A stretch of DNA of 64,000 nt from assembly GCF_900112365.1 (NCBI RefSeq), contig NZ_FOLQ01000001.1, positions 1,116,001 to 1,180,000 on the forward strand. The letters are read 5' to 3'. The DNA comes from Spirosoma endophyticum (GTDB taxonomy: Bacteria; Bacteroidota; Bacteroidia; Cytophagales; Spirosomataceae). Position 1 is the stretch's first letter. Every line of letters begins with the position of its first letter. The notes under the pieces are model-generated. The model saw nothing but the letters and a program-made list of their open reading frames with translations, was not told the origin of the DNA and ran no database searches. A program made the translations under genes and the position numbers. Below are positions 9,451-18,460 of this stretch, piece by piece.

Positions 9451-10746
9451 ATGCCACGATTCACCAAACGACTCATCGGAATTTTATCCATTGGGAGCAC
9501 ATTAAGCTACGCACAAGCCCGAACCGATACGTTACTAACCCACTTATTTGCCACAAATCAAAATCCTGTTTTTCAGCAGGTTTTAAAAGAACCGGACACG
9601 TATCGGCTGCAGATTATCTACACGCAAATAAACCGTGACAAGAACAATACGCCTTCATTCACGAATTACTATTTCCACGTAGATAGCACTAGTTATTTTA
9701 ATCCGGCGTCTACCGTAAAACTGCCTCTCGCTCTGCTTTCGCTGGAAAAACTGAACGCACTTAAGATTCCGGGTGTGACGAAGTTTACGGCCATGCAGTT
9801 CGACAGCGCCTACAGTGGTCAAACTAAAGAGTGGAAGGACGCCACCGCCAAAAACGGCTATCCGTCCATTGCTCAGTTCATCCGAAAAGCGTTTCTGGTC
9901 AGCGATAACGATGCGTATAGTCGTATGTATGAATTCGTTGGGCAGGGCCAAATCAACCGCAGCTTACATACCAAAGGCTACTTAGATACCCGCATCACAC
10001 ACCGGTTTGTGCGGATGACGGCTGACGAAAATCGACATACAAACCCGATCCGATTTATTCGGGAGGATGGCAAATTGATCTATGCGCAACCGGCCGCCTA
10101 CAACAAAGACCCGTTTGATTTCACTCGAATTGCTAAGCTCGGCAAGGGCTATTATGCAAAAGACAGCCTGATTCATGAGCCGTTTAACTTCACAGAACGT
10201 AACAAAATGCCATTGGAAACTTTCCAGCAGATATTGCAATCGGTCATGTTTCCTCTGTCTGTGCCAGCTACCCAACGGTTTAACCTGACGAAAGACGATT
10301 ACACATTTCTGTACCAGTACCTGTCGCAATATCCCGGCGAAACGAACTATCCCAAATACGACGCAAAACAGTATTATGACAGCTACGTGAAATTCTTTTT
10401 TATGGATAGTTTACACCATCAGATGCCAGCGGGTGTTCGGGTGTTCAACAAAGTTGGCTGGGCATACGGCTTTCTAACGGATGCTTCCTACGTAGTGGAT
10501 TTCAACAACAAAGTCGAATACATGCTCACGGCAACGATTTACGTCAACAGCGATGGCATCCTGAACGACGATAAATACGAATTTGAAAGCATAGGAAATC
10601 CGTTCATGTATCAGCTTGGCCAGACCATTTATCAATACGAACGAAAGCGCAAACGAAAATACAGCCCCAATTTGGACCAGTTTCAGATACCGTATGAAAA
10701 ACGAACAAACGACAGTCGGCCGACGATCAAAAATGTTGATAATTAA
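9451..10746 (+). CDS. Exported class A beta-lactamase-fold serine hydrolase
   Basis: The protein has 431 residues from the ATG at 9451, which gives a signal peptide ending LSYAQA. The fold is that of class A beta-lactamases: nucleophile motif ASTVKLPLALLSLEKLN (S..K), then VSDNDAYSRMYEFVG with the SDN loop, and a late KVGWAYGF in place of the usual KTG. A long insertion rich in Tyr, Asn and Lys (QYPGETNYPKYDAKQYYDSY) separates the last two motifs. The altered third motif and the extra region suggest a peptidase or esterase rather than an antibiotic-resistance enzyme. No regulator is next to it. Confidence 0.85.
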   Translation: MPRFTKRLIGILSIGSTLSYAQARTDTLLTHLFATNQNPVFQQVLKEPDTYRLQIIYTQINRDKNNTPSFTNYYFHVDSTSYFNPASTVKLPLALLSLEKLNALKIPGVTKFTAMQFDSAYSGQTKEWKDATAKNGYPSIAQFIRKAFLVSDNDAYSRMYEFVGQGQINRSLHTKGYLDTRITHRFVRMTADENRHTNPIRFIREDGKLIYAQPAAYNKDPFDFTRIAKLGKGYYAKDSLIHEPFNFTERNKMPLETFQQILQSVMFPLSVPATQRFNLTKDDYTFLYQYLSQYPGETNYPKYDAKQYYDSYVKFFFMDSLHHQMPAGVRVFNKVGWAYGFLTDASYVVDFNNKVEYMLTATIYVNSDGILNDDKYEFESIGNPFMYQLGQTIYQYERKRKRKYSPNLDQFQIPYEKRTNDSRPTIKNVDN

Positions 10747-10883
10747 ACAATACCTGTCAGCTAAACTAAACCTCAACTTCAGCAGAGCGCAGAAGCTGAG
10801 ATTTGACTGTAAGAAAGTCAGAAGGAACATGGACAACACGAAATTCTTTTTCGCTGACGGCTCCACTGCCCCAAATTAATGGT

Positions 10884-12092
10884 CTATTTAAAAGCCGGAA
10901 TGCCCGTAATATCAGCGCCCAAAATCAACAGTTGAATGTCATGAGTACCTTCATACGTACTCACCGATTCGAGGTTCATCAGGTGCCGCATAATAGGATA
11001 TTCGCCGGAAATACCCATGGCGCCCAGAATCTGACGCGCATCCTGAGCCACTTTTTGCGCCATCTCGACATTATTACGTTTGGCCAGTGAAATCTGCGCA
11101 TTGCTAGCTCTATCTTCGTTTTTTAGCATACCGAGTCGCCAGCATAACAGTTGCGCCTGCGTAATGCCCGTCAGCATTTCGGCCAGCTTTTTCTGAATCA
11201 ACTGAAAGCTTGCAATTGGTTTGTCGAACTGAATGCGTTCGAGCGCATACCGACGGGCTACTTCATAACATTCCATAGCGGCCCCCAAAGCGCCCCAGCA
11301 AATACCATAGCGGGCCTGCTCCAGACATTTTAACGCGCTTTTCAGGCCAAACGCGTCGGGCAACAGGTTTTCCTTCGGGACCTGCACATCCTGAAAAATC
11401 AGCTCACCTGTGCTGCTGGCACGTAGTGACCATTTGTTTTTTATCTCGTTTGTTGTAAAACCTTCCATACCGCGCTCTACAATCAGCCCCCGAACTTTAC
11501 CCTGATCGTTACGGGCCCAGACAATAGCAATGTCGGCAATGGGTGCATTGGTGATCCAGAGTTTGGAGCCATTCAGCAAATAATAATCGCTGCGTTCGAT
11601 GAAGTTAGTTTCCATGCCACCGGGATCAGACCCGTGATTCGCTTCGGTCAGGCCGAAACAACCCAGCAATTCACCCTTTGCCAGTTTGGGCAGATACGTT
11701 CGTTTCTGTGCCTCCGAGCCAAAAGTCATGATGGGGTACATCACCAATGAACTCTGTACCGATACACATGAGCGCATGCCCGAGTCGCCCCGCTCGATTT
11801 CCTGGGTCATCAGTCCATAGGAAATCTGATCGAGCCCTCCCCCACCGTATTCGAGCGGAATGGTGGCTCCGAACACGCCAATCTGTCCAAATTTCTGAAC
11901 CATATGCATCGGAAACTCACCGCGTTGCGCGCAGTCCTCCACAATAGGCGTAATCTCGCGTTTAACAAAGTTGCGCACAGCCGACCGAACCAGTTTGTGT
12001 TCGGCCGTTAACAAGTCGTCAATACAGTAGAAATCCGGTGACTCAAAAGAATCGGCCTTACTTCGGGGCGGAGAAAGAGTTTGGGCTTGCAT
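10884..12092 (-). CDS. Acyl-CoA dehydrogenase, glutaryl-CoA dehydrogenase type
   Basis: A 402-residue flavoenzyme of the acyl-CoA dehydrogenase family. It has the GCDH-like opening DFYCIDDLLTAEHKLVR, the FAD-binding GCFGLTEANHGSDPGGMET, LWITNAPIADIAIVWARN, and ends with VSTYEGTHDIQLLILGADI, where the Glu of YEGT is the catalytic base in glutaryl-CoA dehydrogenases. The reaction would be oxidation (and possibly decarboxylation) of glutaryl-CoA in lysine or tryptophan breakdown. It stands alone; no electron-transfer flavoprotein gene is in the window. Confidence 0.9.
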   Translation of the reverse strand: MQAQTLSPPRSKADSFESPDFYCIDDLLTAEHKLVRSAVRNFVKREITPIVEDCAQRGEFPMHMVQKFGQIGVFGATIPLEYGGGGLDQISYGLMTQEIERGDSGMRSCVSVQSSLVMYPIMTFGSEAQKRTYLPKLAKGELLGCFGLTEANHGSDPGGMETNFIERSDYYLLNGSKLWITNAPIADIAIVWARNDQGKVRGLIVERGMEGFTTNEIKNKWSLRASSTGELIFQDVQVPKENLLPDAFGLKSALKCLEQARYGICWGALGAAMECYEVARRYALERIQFDKPIASFQLIQKKLAEMLTGITQAQLLCWRLGMLKNEDRASNAQISLAKRNNVEMAQKVAQDARQILGAMGISGEYPIMRHLMNLESVSTYEGTHDIQLLILGADITGIPAFK

Positions 12093-12272
12093 ACTGAATG
12101 AACTCTAAAAAGGGCCTCTTGTTGCCAGAATATCGTTTTATTGTCAAGTTAGCGCAAAGCCTGACTACCAAGAGCTGTTTATACCGAAGGACGGATAAAA
12201 AATCGACAATGAAGTTGAGACTTATAAAGCGGATGCGTATAGGGCAAGAGTAATTGTTCAAATGGAGCGATT

Positions 12273-12968
12273 TTATTTCCGCTGCTTCGTCAACAGCCAG
12301 TCGTAAATGTCATTTTTTTCGTAATAGTACTGAATTCCATGTCCTTCATTTTCTAATCGGGTAAACTTCACCTGCCCACCACATTTTTCCAATCGATTTA
12401 CCAATCGCTCGGTTTGGGAGATTGGAATAACGTTGTCAGCACTCCCGTGGATTGTCCAGACAGGAACGCGCTTGATTCGGCAAATCTGGGTCGAATCATC
12501 ACATCCTCCACACAAAGGAGCGATGGCCGCAAATACTTTCGGATACGCTACGGCTGTCTGCCACGTACCGTAGCCCCCCATGCTGACGCCGGTCAGATAG
12601 ATTCGTTTTTTATCGATTCTGTATTTCGTTGTTAACTCTTTGTAAAGTGCATCAAACCAGTTATCGGTCGACCAGAATTTCCCTTCAGGACATTGAGGAG
12701 CGGCAATAATAAAGTTGTAATTATGCCCCTTATCGACCATATAAGGCGGCCCATATTCTTTGAGTTTAGTCAAGTCGCTTCCCGTTTGCGAGCCACCGTG
12801 CAGGTAAATGACCAGTGGATATTTAGCCTTACTGGCATCGTAGTCTTTGGGCAGATAGAGCAGGTACTCATACTTTTCCCGGCTCTTGCTACGTACCTGC
12901 GCCAACGTAATCACCTGAGAAAACAGTATCAAAAAACAGACATAGGTAAAAAATAAAGTCAGGCGCAT
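12273..12968 (-). CDS. Secreted alpha/beta hydrolase (PHB depolymerase/prolyl oligopeptidase type)
   Basis: A 231-residue exported esterase or peptidase. A signal peptide (about residues 1-23, ending ITLAQ) precedes the fold: VIYLHGGSQTGSD (oxyanion loop), nucleophile elbow GVSMGGYGTW, acid HGSADNVIP and catalytic His in ENEGHGIQYY. A Cys pair (CGGC) near residue 155 may form a disulfide. Family members cut esters such as feruloyl or polyhydroxyalkanoate esters; the substrate here is open. It is a single gene. Confidence 0.87.
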   Translation of the reverse strand: MRLTLFFTYVCFLILFSQVITLAQVRSKSREKYEYLLYLPKDYDASKAKYPLVIYLHGGSQTGSDLTKLKEYGPPYMVDKGHNYNFIIAAPQCPEGKFWSTDNWFDALYKELTTKYRIDKKRIYLTGVSMGGYGTWQTAVAYPKVFAAIAPLCGGCDDSTQICRIKRVPVWTIHGSADNVIPISQTERLVNRLEKCGGQVKFTRLENEGHGIQYYYEKNDIYDWLLTKQRK

Positions 12969-13158
12969 GGGTTGCTAATTAACGTGTAAAGATGCGCAGG
13001 TTTGTACTAAATCAACTCTGCATTTGTTCACCCCGTCTTCGTTTCCCTTCCCGCAGCCATAAGCAGGGCCTTTCCCTAACAAATTAGGCCAGTAAGTAAG
13101 CCTTTTCCAACCATATGTGTTTAATCACGTTTTTTGAGAGAATTCAAAAACAACGTTT

Positions 13159-14280
13159 ATGAAACAACATCTTACAAAAACGACAAGAATCGGTTCAATC
13201 CGACAATTTGCATTACTCGGCTTATTTATTGCCTTTGGGCTAACCGCCTGCCAGGACCACAACACAGTACCCTTACCAGGACAGGCCATTCAGCCGACAG
13301 GACCCAAACCTGCCTATGCGCCTGATATTGATAATCAGATGCTGGCGATTATTGAAGAGTTAACCCGACTCAATCCAACGCCACTCTATTTACTTACGCC
13401 CCAGGAGGCCCGCATGAAGCCATCCGTAAAGGACGCGGTTAACTCCCTGCTGGACAGGAACCACATTACGCCCCCCATGGCTAATGTCAGTGTTAGCAAA
13501 CGGTTCATTCCGGGCGCAGGTGGAGTCCCGATTGAAATTGCGGTCTATACACCTAAGAACGTATCGGGAACGATGCCTGTCATTGTGTATTATCATGGTG
13601 GTGGTTGGGTCATTGCCAATTCTGATGTGTATGAAGCATCGACACTCGCGCTGGCTCAGAATACCGGAGCGGTCGTGGTTTCGGTCAATTACCGGCTCGC
13701 ACCCGAGAACAAATTCCCAACGGCTCACATGGATTCATACGCGGCTTATGTGTGGGTTACTAATAATATGTCAGTGTTGAATGGGAACGGTAAAGTAGCC
13801 GTTGCGGGCGAGAGTGCTGGTGGAAATATGGCGGTTACGACGGCCATGATGGCCCGCGACAATAATTTAGCCAATAAGCCACTACACATTCTGTCTGTCT
13901 ATCCGGTGGCGAATAATGATCTGACCAGACCCTCGTATATTACCTACGCCAATGCCATGCCGTTGAGCAAACCGCTGGTCGAGTGGTTTGTCGATAAGTA
14001 TTTCAACACAATGGCCGACGGTGACAGCCCGCTGATTTCCCTGGTGGACAAAGCAAATCTGAGCGGTTTACCACCTACGACGATTATAGCGGCCGAAATT
14101 GATCCGTTGCAGAGTGACGGCATGGATCTTCGTGACGCGCTGACCAATGCCAAGGTTAACGTTACGTATCAGTTTTATCAGGGTGTTACACACGAGTTCT
14201 TTGGTACGTATGCCATCGTTCCTAAAGCAGCTCAGGCACAAGCATTTGCTGCTACCCAGTTGATAAATGCCTTTAAATAG
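13159..14280 (+). CDS. Alpha/beta hydrolase of the hormone-sensitive lipase family, probable lipoprotein
   Basis: A 373-residue esterase of the HSL/type IV family. The N-terminal lipobox GLTAC is clear, so it is likely lipid-anchored in the periplasm or outer membrane. The motifs are YYHGGGWVIAN (oxyanion), nucleophile GESAGGNMAV, the acid in AEIDPLQSDG and the His in GVTHEFFG. The start ATG at 13159 is set by the signal peptide. It ends 13 bases before a strong terminator. Confidence 0.88.
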   Translation: MKQHLTKTTRIGSIRQFALLGLFIAFGLTACQDHNTVPLPGQAIQPTGPKPAYAPDIDNQMLAIIEELTRLNPTPLYLLTPQEARMKPSVKDAVNSLLDRNHITPPMANVSVSKRFIPGAGGVPIEIAVYTPKNVSGTMPVIVYYHGGGWVIANSDVYEASTLALAQNTGAVVVSVNYRLAPENKFPTAHMDSYAAYVWVTNNMSVLNGNGKVAVAGESAGGNMAVTTAMMARDNNLANKPLHILSVYPVANNDLTRPSYITYANAMPLSKPLVEWFVDKYFNTMADGDSPLISLVDKANLSGLPPTTIIAAEIDPLQSDGMDLRDALTNAKVNVTYQFYQGVTHEFFGTYAIVPKAAQAQAFAATQLINAFK

Positions 14281-14293
14281 GCATACACTAACT

Positions 14294-14331
14294 AAAAACG
14301 GCCCGTAATCAGGTGATTGCGGGCCGTTTTT
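14294..14331. terminator. Rho-independent terminator
   Basis: The arms AAAAACGGCCCG and CGGGCCGTTTTT pair perfectly and extend inward by further pairs with one G-T; the left A run and right T run make it bidirectional. It serves the esterase gene on the plus strand and the HMA gene ending at 14351 on the minus strand. Confidence 0.9.
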
Positions 14332-14350
14332 ATGGAAAAGAATTGCTGGT

Positions 14351-14716
14351 TTACTGATGATCCATGCCGCCACCTTTTTTGCAGCAGCTTGGCAGTTTAT
14401 TATAACCAGCTTCATCGGCGGGGACTTCTTCGGCGTCGTAACCGGTTTTGCTGATGTTGGCTTTTAGTTTTGCTACGTCCGTTTTTGCCGGATTGTATTT
14501 GATCGTAACAACCTTTGTTTTTACATCCAGATCGGATTCTTTAACGCCCTTCTCAAATGCAAGATTACGTTCGATACGGGCTTTGCACATACCACAAATG
14601 GCCGACGTCTTAATTTTCACTTCCTTCTCTTTATCGTCGCGGGTTGGTGCGCTGGCGAAGGAGTTACCCAGGATCAGTAATGAGGTTAGGGCGGTCAAGA
14701 ATAGGTTACGCAACAT
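14351..14716 (-). CDS. Exported heavy-metal-associated (HMA) domain protein
   Basis: The protein has 121 residues from the ATG at 14716 (signal peptide ending SFASA). The HMA fold is visible: TSAICGMCKARIERNLAFEKG with the metal-binding CGMC, then VKTKVVTIKYNPAKTDVAKLKANISKTGYDAE. The C terminus has a further Cys-Cys and GGGMDHQ, which could add ligands. It probably carries copper in the periplasm. It is the last gene of the metal island, 67 bases after the Met/His-rich barrel gene. Confidence 0.88.
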   Translation of the reverse strand: MLRNLFLTALTSLLILGNSFASAPTRDDKEKEVKIKTSAICGMCKARIERNLAFEKGVKESDLDVKTKVVTIKYNPAKTDVAKLKANISKTGYDAEEVPADEAGYNKLPSCCKKGGGMDHQ

Positions 14717-14783
14717 GGCTGTAGATGGTTTATAATGAACTGATAACGAAAAATTCAGGTAGATGGTGCCCAACAGGTAGGGG

Positions 14784-16298
14784 TTAATGATTCATTCCTT
14801 TCATTTGCCCATGCCCCGAATGATTCATACTCTTCATGGTCATCAGGCTGGGTGTCAGACGCAGGTAAATTTCGCCGGAAACGGGCATACTTCCATAGAG
14901 AAATTGCAATAATCGATCGGGTTTGCTGGCCGTTAACTGTGCGCCCAGCACCAAGTCTGAGTTGTGTGTCTGAACGATGCGGTAATTCGTACCCAACGTC
15001 AAATTATTGATCGAAAACGGACCAACACCAGGATTATCGGCAAAGGCCGTAATTCCTAACTCCTCTGTTGATTTCCTGACATTTTCATAACGCCCATAAA
15101 TTGCCAGTTTGTCCAGTTGCAAACTACTTTCGGCCAGAAATGAATTCTCGCCTTCGCCATGATGGTTGTTACGTCCCCAAACAAACGCCGACGTAACGTA
15201 GCGACTGGGGCCGAGTCCTTTGCTGTGCAAAACGGAAGCTGTTGTGCGTGTTACGTTCTCCCCAGGATGAGCTTCTTCCGGGTCAGTCAGGAAGCCCTGA
15301 GAGAATTGTAAGGCCAGTGAAGGCGACGGATTTACAGACAGTCGATAGGAATAACTGTCGAATTTTGGTTTGTCGAAGTTGTATCTATTTTCGTCAGGTT
15401 CGCGGCCTTTAAAGGTCGATGCTTCTATTTTGGCCCATTTGTAGCGAAACCCGGCTGTGGCCACACCAAATAAAATATGTGTGGCATCCTGCCAGTGATG
15501 GCTCAACGGTGCATCGGGAATATTGAACGACGAAATTCGGTGCATAAAGGCGGGCGGCCCAAGCGCTGGTTCGCCGGGATAGCCAACGTAGCCAAACAAG
15601 TCAATGTCCTTGCTGAACGCATGGCTGTAACTCACCGATAGTTCCGAAACCAGATCGTGTGGGTGCTGCCTGTCAATCAAAGGCTGACCTTTGTAGGTCT
15701 CCCCTGTTTGGAACAGCAGCGGATACCCTCCATTTCCGACTGTCAATGGATCAAGCGAAAGCATGGCCCGTACCTGAAATAAACCTCGCTGACCAACTTT
15801 ACGCTGGGCCATGCCCATAAACCAGTTGGGTGCACCAAACTGCTGCCCACGTCCACGCCCATCGCTGTTATTAAAATTCTGGCTGGTATAGCGCAGATAA
15901 ATAGCGTAGTGCATCATGTAGCTCCATTTGCTGCCCGAAGGCGTACGCATGTAAGCATATATAGGCGTATTGTCCGGATGCCAGGACGTACCAGAGCCAT
16001 TGCGATTCATGGACAGATTTCGTGACAGCGAATGTGTCATTCCCGGCATGGAGGTGCCCATTGTGGTATCCATCGTAAGGCCATAATTCAGCATCTTCTG
16101 ATCGCCTGTCGAACCATCCATGTTCATGCTACCGTGCTTGCTCATACCCTTATGCATCGAATGATCCATCGGCCTGGTCGTATCACCTTTCGGCTTGCCA
16201 GTCATGGGCTTGGACATATCCATTCCTTCATGATGTTGGTGCTGGCCAAAAGCCAGGCCATTCAGGCAGAGTAGCAGGATAATTAAAACGTTGTTCAT
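14784..16298 (-). CDS. Met/His-rich outer-membrane protein of the copper island
   Basis: The protein has 504 residues from the ATG at 16298 (signal peptide MNNVLIILLLCLNGLAFG). Residues about 20-125 are packed with His and Met (GQHQHHEGMDMSKPM, HSMHKGMSKHGSMNMDG and further repeats), a copper-binding style. The rest has alternating beta-strand pattern with aromatic girdles and looks like an outer-membrane barrel; the C terminus returns to MKSMNHSGHGQMKGMNH. It follows the sialidase-like gene by 20 bases. It may buffer or export Cu(I); that role is an inference. Confidence 0.75.
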   Translation of the reverse strand: MNNVLIILLLCLNGLAFGQHQHHEGMDMSKPMTGKPKGDTTRPMDHSMHKGMSKHGSMNMDGSTGDQKMLNYGLTMDTTMGTSMPGMTHSLSRNLSMNRNGSGTSWHPDNTPIYAYMRTPSGSKWSYMMHYAIYLRYTSQNFNNSDGRGRGQQFGAPNWFMGMAQRKVGQRGLFQVRAMLSLDPLTVGNGGYPLLFQTGETYKGQPLIDRQHPHDLVSELSVSYSHAFSKDIDLFGYVGYPGEPALGPPAFMHRISSFNIPDAPLSHHWQDATHILFGVATAGFRYKWAKIEASTFKGREPDENRYNFDKPKFDSYSYRLSVNPSPSLALQFSQGFLTDPEEAHPGENVTRTTASVLHSKGLGPSRYVTSAFVWGRNNHHGEGENSFLAESSLQLDKLAIYGRYENVRKSTEELGITAFADNPGVGPFSINNLTLGTNYRIVQTHNSDLVLGAQLTASKPDRLLQFLYGSMPVSGEIYLRLTPSLMTMKSMNHSGHGQMKGMNH

Positions 16299-16318
16299 CA
16301 GGCTGTTGTCAAGTCTGT

Positions 16319-17365
16319 TTATTGGATAACCTGCGCCCAGACCGTACCCGTTTGTTCCCACAGGCAGAGCACTTTATCATTTGGCAATAGCGTCAGTTTT
16401 GGGTAGCCACCCATTGCCATTCGTTTTGGTTGAGCTTGCGCTGGCGTGATTGCCATCACCTGGTCATCTTGCTGAAACACTACGTAGTCACCTTTCCTGG
16501 TTGAGATTATTCTGGCATTTTTACCCGTTGCCAATTCGGTTTCAGCCTGTCTTGGTTTAGCCGTAAATAGTTTATGATCGCGACGCCAGACAGTCGTAAT
16601 GTCTCCATTGGGATTCATAAATAATCCACCTCCATCCATTGGGCAGGCGTTGAGTTTCCAGGTGCCTTCCCCTAATTTTTCCGCTTTCCCGAACGAGGTT
16701 CCACCGTCTGTCGATTGCAGCAGATACATATCCCGCGACCCATTCAGAAAGTTGCGAAACATGACGGCAACGTGTTGTTTCTGCGCAACCACCGATAACT
16801 GGCAACACTCGCATACGGTACCATCCGGCGATTGGTACAACACCTGGTTTGCCAACCAGGTACGTCCACCGTTCATCGATTGCGCGCCAACGATTTTGTT
16901 CCGTTTGTCGTTGCGCAGGTCAAGCCAAACGGCTATGTAGCCATTGTTCCCGTTAGCTGTCAGTGCCACAAAGCCCTCTTTGGCGATATCGGGCACATCG
17001 GTTACACGTACCCGCGGTTGCCATTTTCCAGTAGCGCGATCGAACGAGTAAGCCCATACATTTCCCGGCTTGTCAATGGCGGTAATCACAACTGACTGCG
17101 ACGTAGCGGCAATCTGCGGGCCGCGCGATGCACCAAGATGAAGCCCTATCAGGCTATCTATCCGCACGGGTTTATTGAACCGTTCGCCATCAGGGGATGC
17201 TACGTAAAAAATGGTGTTACCTTGTCCATACACCACATGAACGCCCCCTGCCGGATCAATAGCAACAGACGGATGCCTGCCCATACCTATTTGCTGGCCA
17301 GCAGCCGATCCCGGACCAACGAACCAGCTGATTACTAACAAAAAAACAAGTACAGGATGCAGCAT
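16319..17365 (-). CDS. Exported sialidase-fold beta-propeller protein
   Basis: The protein has 348 residues from the ATG at 17365 (signal peptide ending SAAGQQ). It has BNR/Asp-box-like repeats (SMNGGRTWLAN, STDGGTSFGKA) and the strand pattern of a six-bladed sialidase propeller. It lacks the arginine triad of true sialidases as far as I can see. A CECCQ cluster and a later NACPMDGG loop suggest a metal site. With the copper-island neighbours on both sides this is more likely a copper-related binding protein than a glycosidase. Confidence 0.7.
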   Translation of the reverse strand: MLHPVLVFLLVISWFVGPGSAAGQQIGMGRHPSVAIDPAGGVHVVYGQGNTIFYVASPDGERFNKPVRIDSLIGLHLGASRGPQIAATSQSVVITAIDKPGNVWAYSFDRATGKWQPRVRVTDVPDIAKEGFVALTANGNNGYIAVWLDLRNDKRNKIVGAQSMNGGRTWLANQVLYQSPDGTVCECCQLSVVAQKQHVAVMFRNFLNGSRDMYLLQSTDGGTSFGKAEKLGEGTWKLNACPMDGGGLFMNPNGDITTVWRRDHKLFTAKPRQAETELATGKNARIISTRKGDYVVFQQDDQVMAITPAQAQPKRMAMGGYPKLTLLPNDKVLCLWEQTGTVWAQVIQ

Positions 17366-17434
17366 GTATAGTATTGTTGGTAAAGTGCCCGAACCAGCCA
17401 TTTACGGCTTTTTCGGACACTTTTGTTACGTTCG

Positions 17435-17791
17435 TTATGCGTTTGCCGACATAGACCGACATTCATCAGCGCATTTCCGGCAGGCTTCAGCACAGGCTTT
17501 GCAGTGTGCATGATGACCCGCGTGTTTTTCGCATTCTTCCGCGCAGGCTTCGCACACTTCTGCGCACAGGACCATAAAATCGCGGGAGAAATCCGAGCCT
17601 CGGGCGTCTAACCGGCCGCACAGGGTGCAGATATCGGCGCAGTCGCGACAGAGTTTGATACAGGCCGTCATGTCATGCCCCTTCCCGTCTTTATCGCCCA
17701 TTTCCAGGCAAGCCGTCACACAGCGTTCGCAGGCTTCAGCGCAGTCAAAACAAGTATCGACGTGAGTTCGATTGTGTTGCGTCATTTCCAT
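17435..17791 (-). CDS. Four-helix-bundle copper-binding protein (Csp-like)
   Basis: The protein has 118 residues from the ATG at 17791 (MEMTQHN; a second ATG lies at 17785). It is rich in Cys with CxxxC-type spacing along helices: DTCFDCAEACERCVTAC, CIKLCRDCADICTLCGR, CAEVCEACAEECEKH and CKACAEACRKCADEC. This is the pattern of copper storage proteins (Csp/DUF326), whose helix-lined Cys cores hold many Cu(I) ions. No signal peptide is seen, so it is the cytosolic (Csp3-like) kind. It sits between the CxxC-AraC regulator and the sialidase-like gene. Confidence 0.88.
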   Translation of the reverse strand: MEMTQHNRTHVDTCFDCAEACERCVTACLEMGDKDGKGHDMTACIKLCRDCADICTLCGRLDARGSDFSRDFMVLCAEVCEACAEECEKHAGHHAHCKACAEACRKCADECRSMSANA

Positions 17792-17880
17792 AATCGTTGT
17801 TAACAGTTTAGTCGACCACCATTGGTCTGACAAAATAACCACCCGTAGTCGATAGGGTTTTTACATAATTATGGATGAGA

Positions 17881-18447
17881 TTAAATCATATCCAAACTTC
17901 GTCGTTCTGCCTGAGTAGCTTTTCTAAACTGACCCGGCGTCTGGCCCGTCACCTGCCGGAACTGATTTGACAGGTGCTGCACGCTGCTATAATTCAACCG
18001 CCAGGCAATCTCGCTCAATGTCAGCTCATCATACCGTAGCCATTCTTTCACTTTTTCGATTTTGAGCGCAATGATGTATTTCTCCAGTGTATGGCCTTCG
18101 CTTGCTGAGAAGAGTCCACTCAAATACGAATACTCATAGCCGAGCTTGCGCTCCAGAAAGGCCGAATAGTTTTCAGCAGGCAGACGCTCGTTCTTCAGGT
18201 ACTGAATTTCATTGATCAGAAACAGCTTTATGTGTTCGACCAGCGATTGTTTTTTATCGTCGATCAAATCGAACCCATTTGCCTGTAATATCAGCCGAAC
18301 AGCATCAAGCGTTACGTCCGGCGGAAGCGTATCAACATCGACTTCGCCCAGTTCAACCCGGCCAACACTCAAACCTACCTTCTCCAGTTCTTCGCGCACG
18401 ACCCGCTTACAGCGATCGCACACCATATTTTTGATGAGTAGTTTCAT
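17881..18447 (-). CDS. AraC family regulator with N-terminal metal-binding CxxC (HMA-like) segment
   Basis: The protein has 188 residues from the ATG at 18447. The start reads MKLLIKNMVCDRCKRVV, an HMA-type MxCxxC loop followed by a beta-alpha unit (VGRVELGEVDVD) of about 70 residues. The C-terminal half is an AraC/XylS domain: helix-turn-helix LTLSEIAWRLNYSSVQHLSNQF and the family end VTGQTPGQFRKA. It starts 13 bases after the TonB receptor stop. The simplest reading is a regulator that senses copper through its CxxC and controls this island; this is inferred from fusion and context. Confidence 0.85.
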   Translation of the reverse strand: MKLLIKNMVCDRCKRVVREELEKVGLSVGRVELGEVDVDTLPPDVTLDAVRLILQANGFDLIDDKKQSLVEHIKLFLINEIQYLKNERLPAENYSAFLERKLGYEYSYLSGLFSASEGHTLEKYIIALKIEKVKEWLRYDELTLSEIAWRLNYSSVQHLSNQFRQVTGQTPGQFRKATQAERRSLDMI

Positions 18448-18460
18448 AAGTCCCGCGCGG

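Noticed and set aside
9451..10746. Antibiotic-resistance beta-lactamase
   Set aside because: The third motif is K-V-G instead of K-T-G/S-G and a long insertion is present; a peptidase or esterase is at least as likely.
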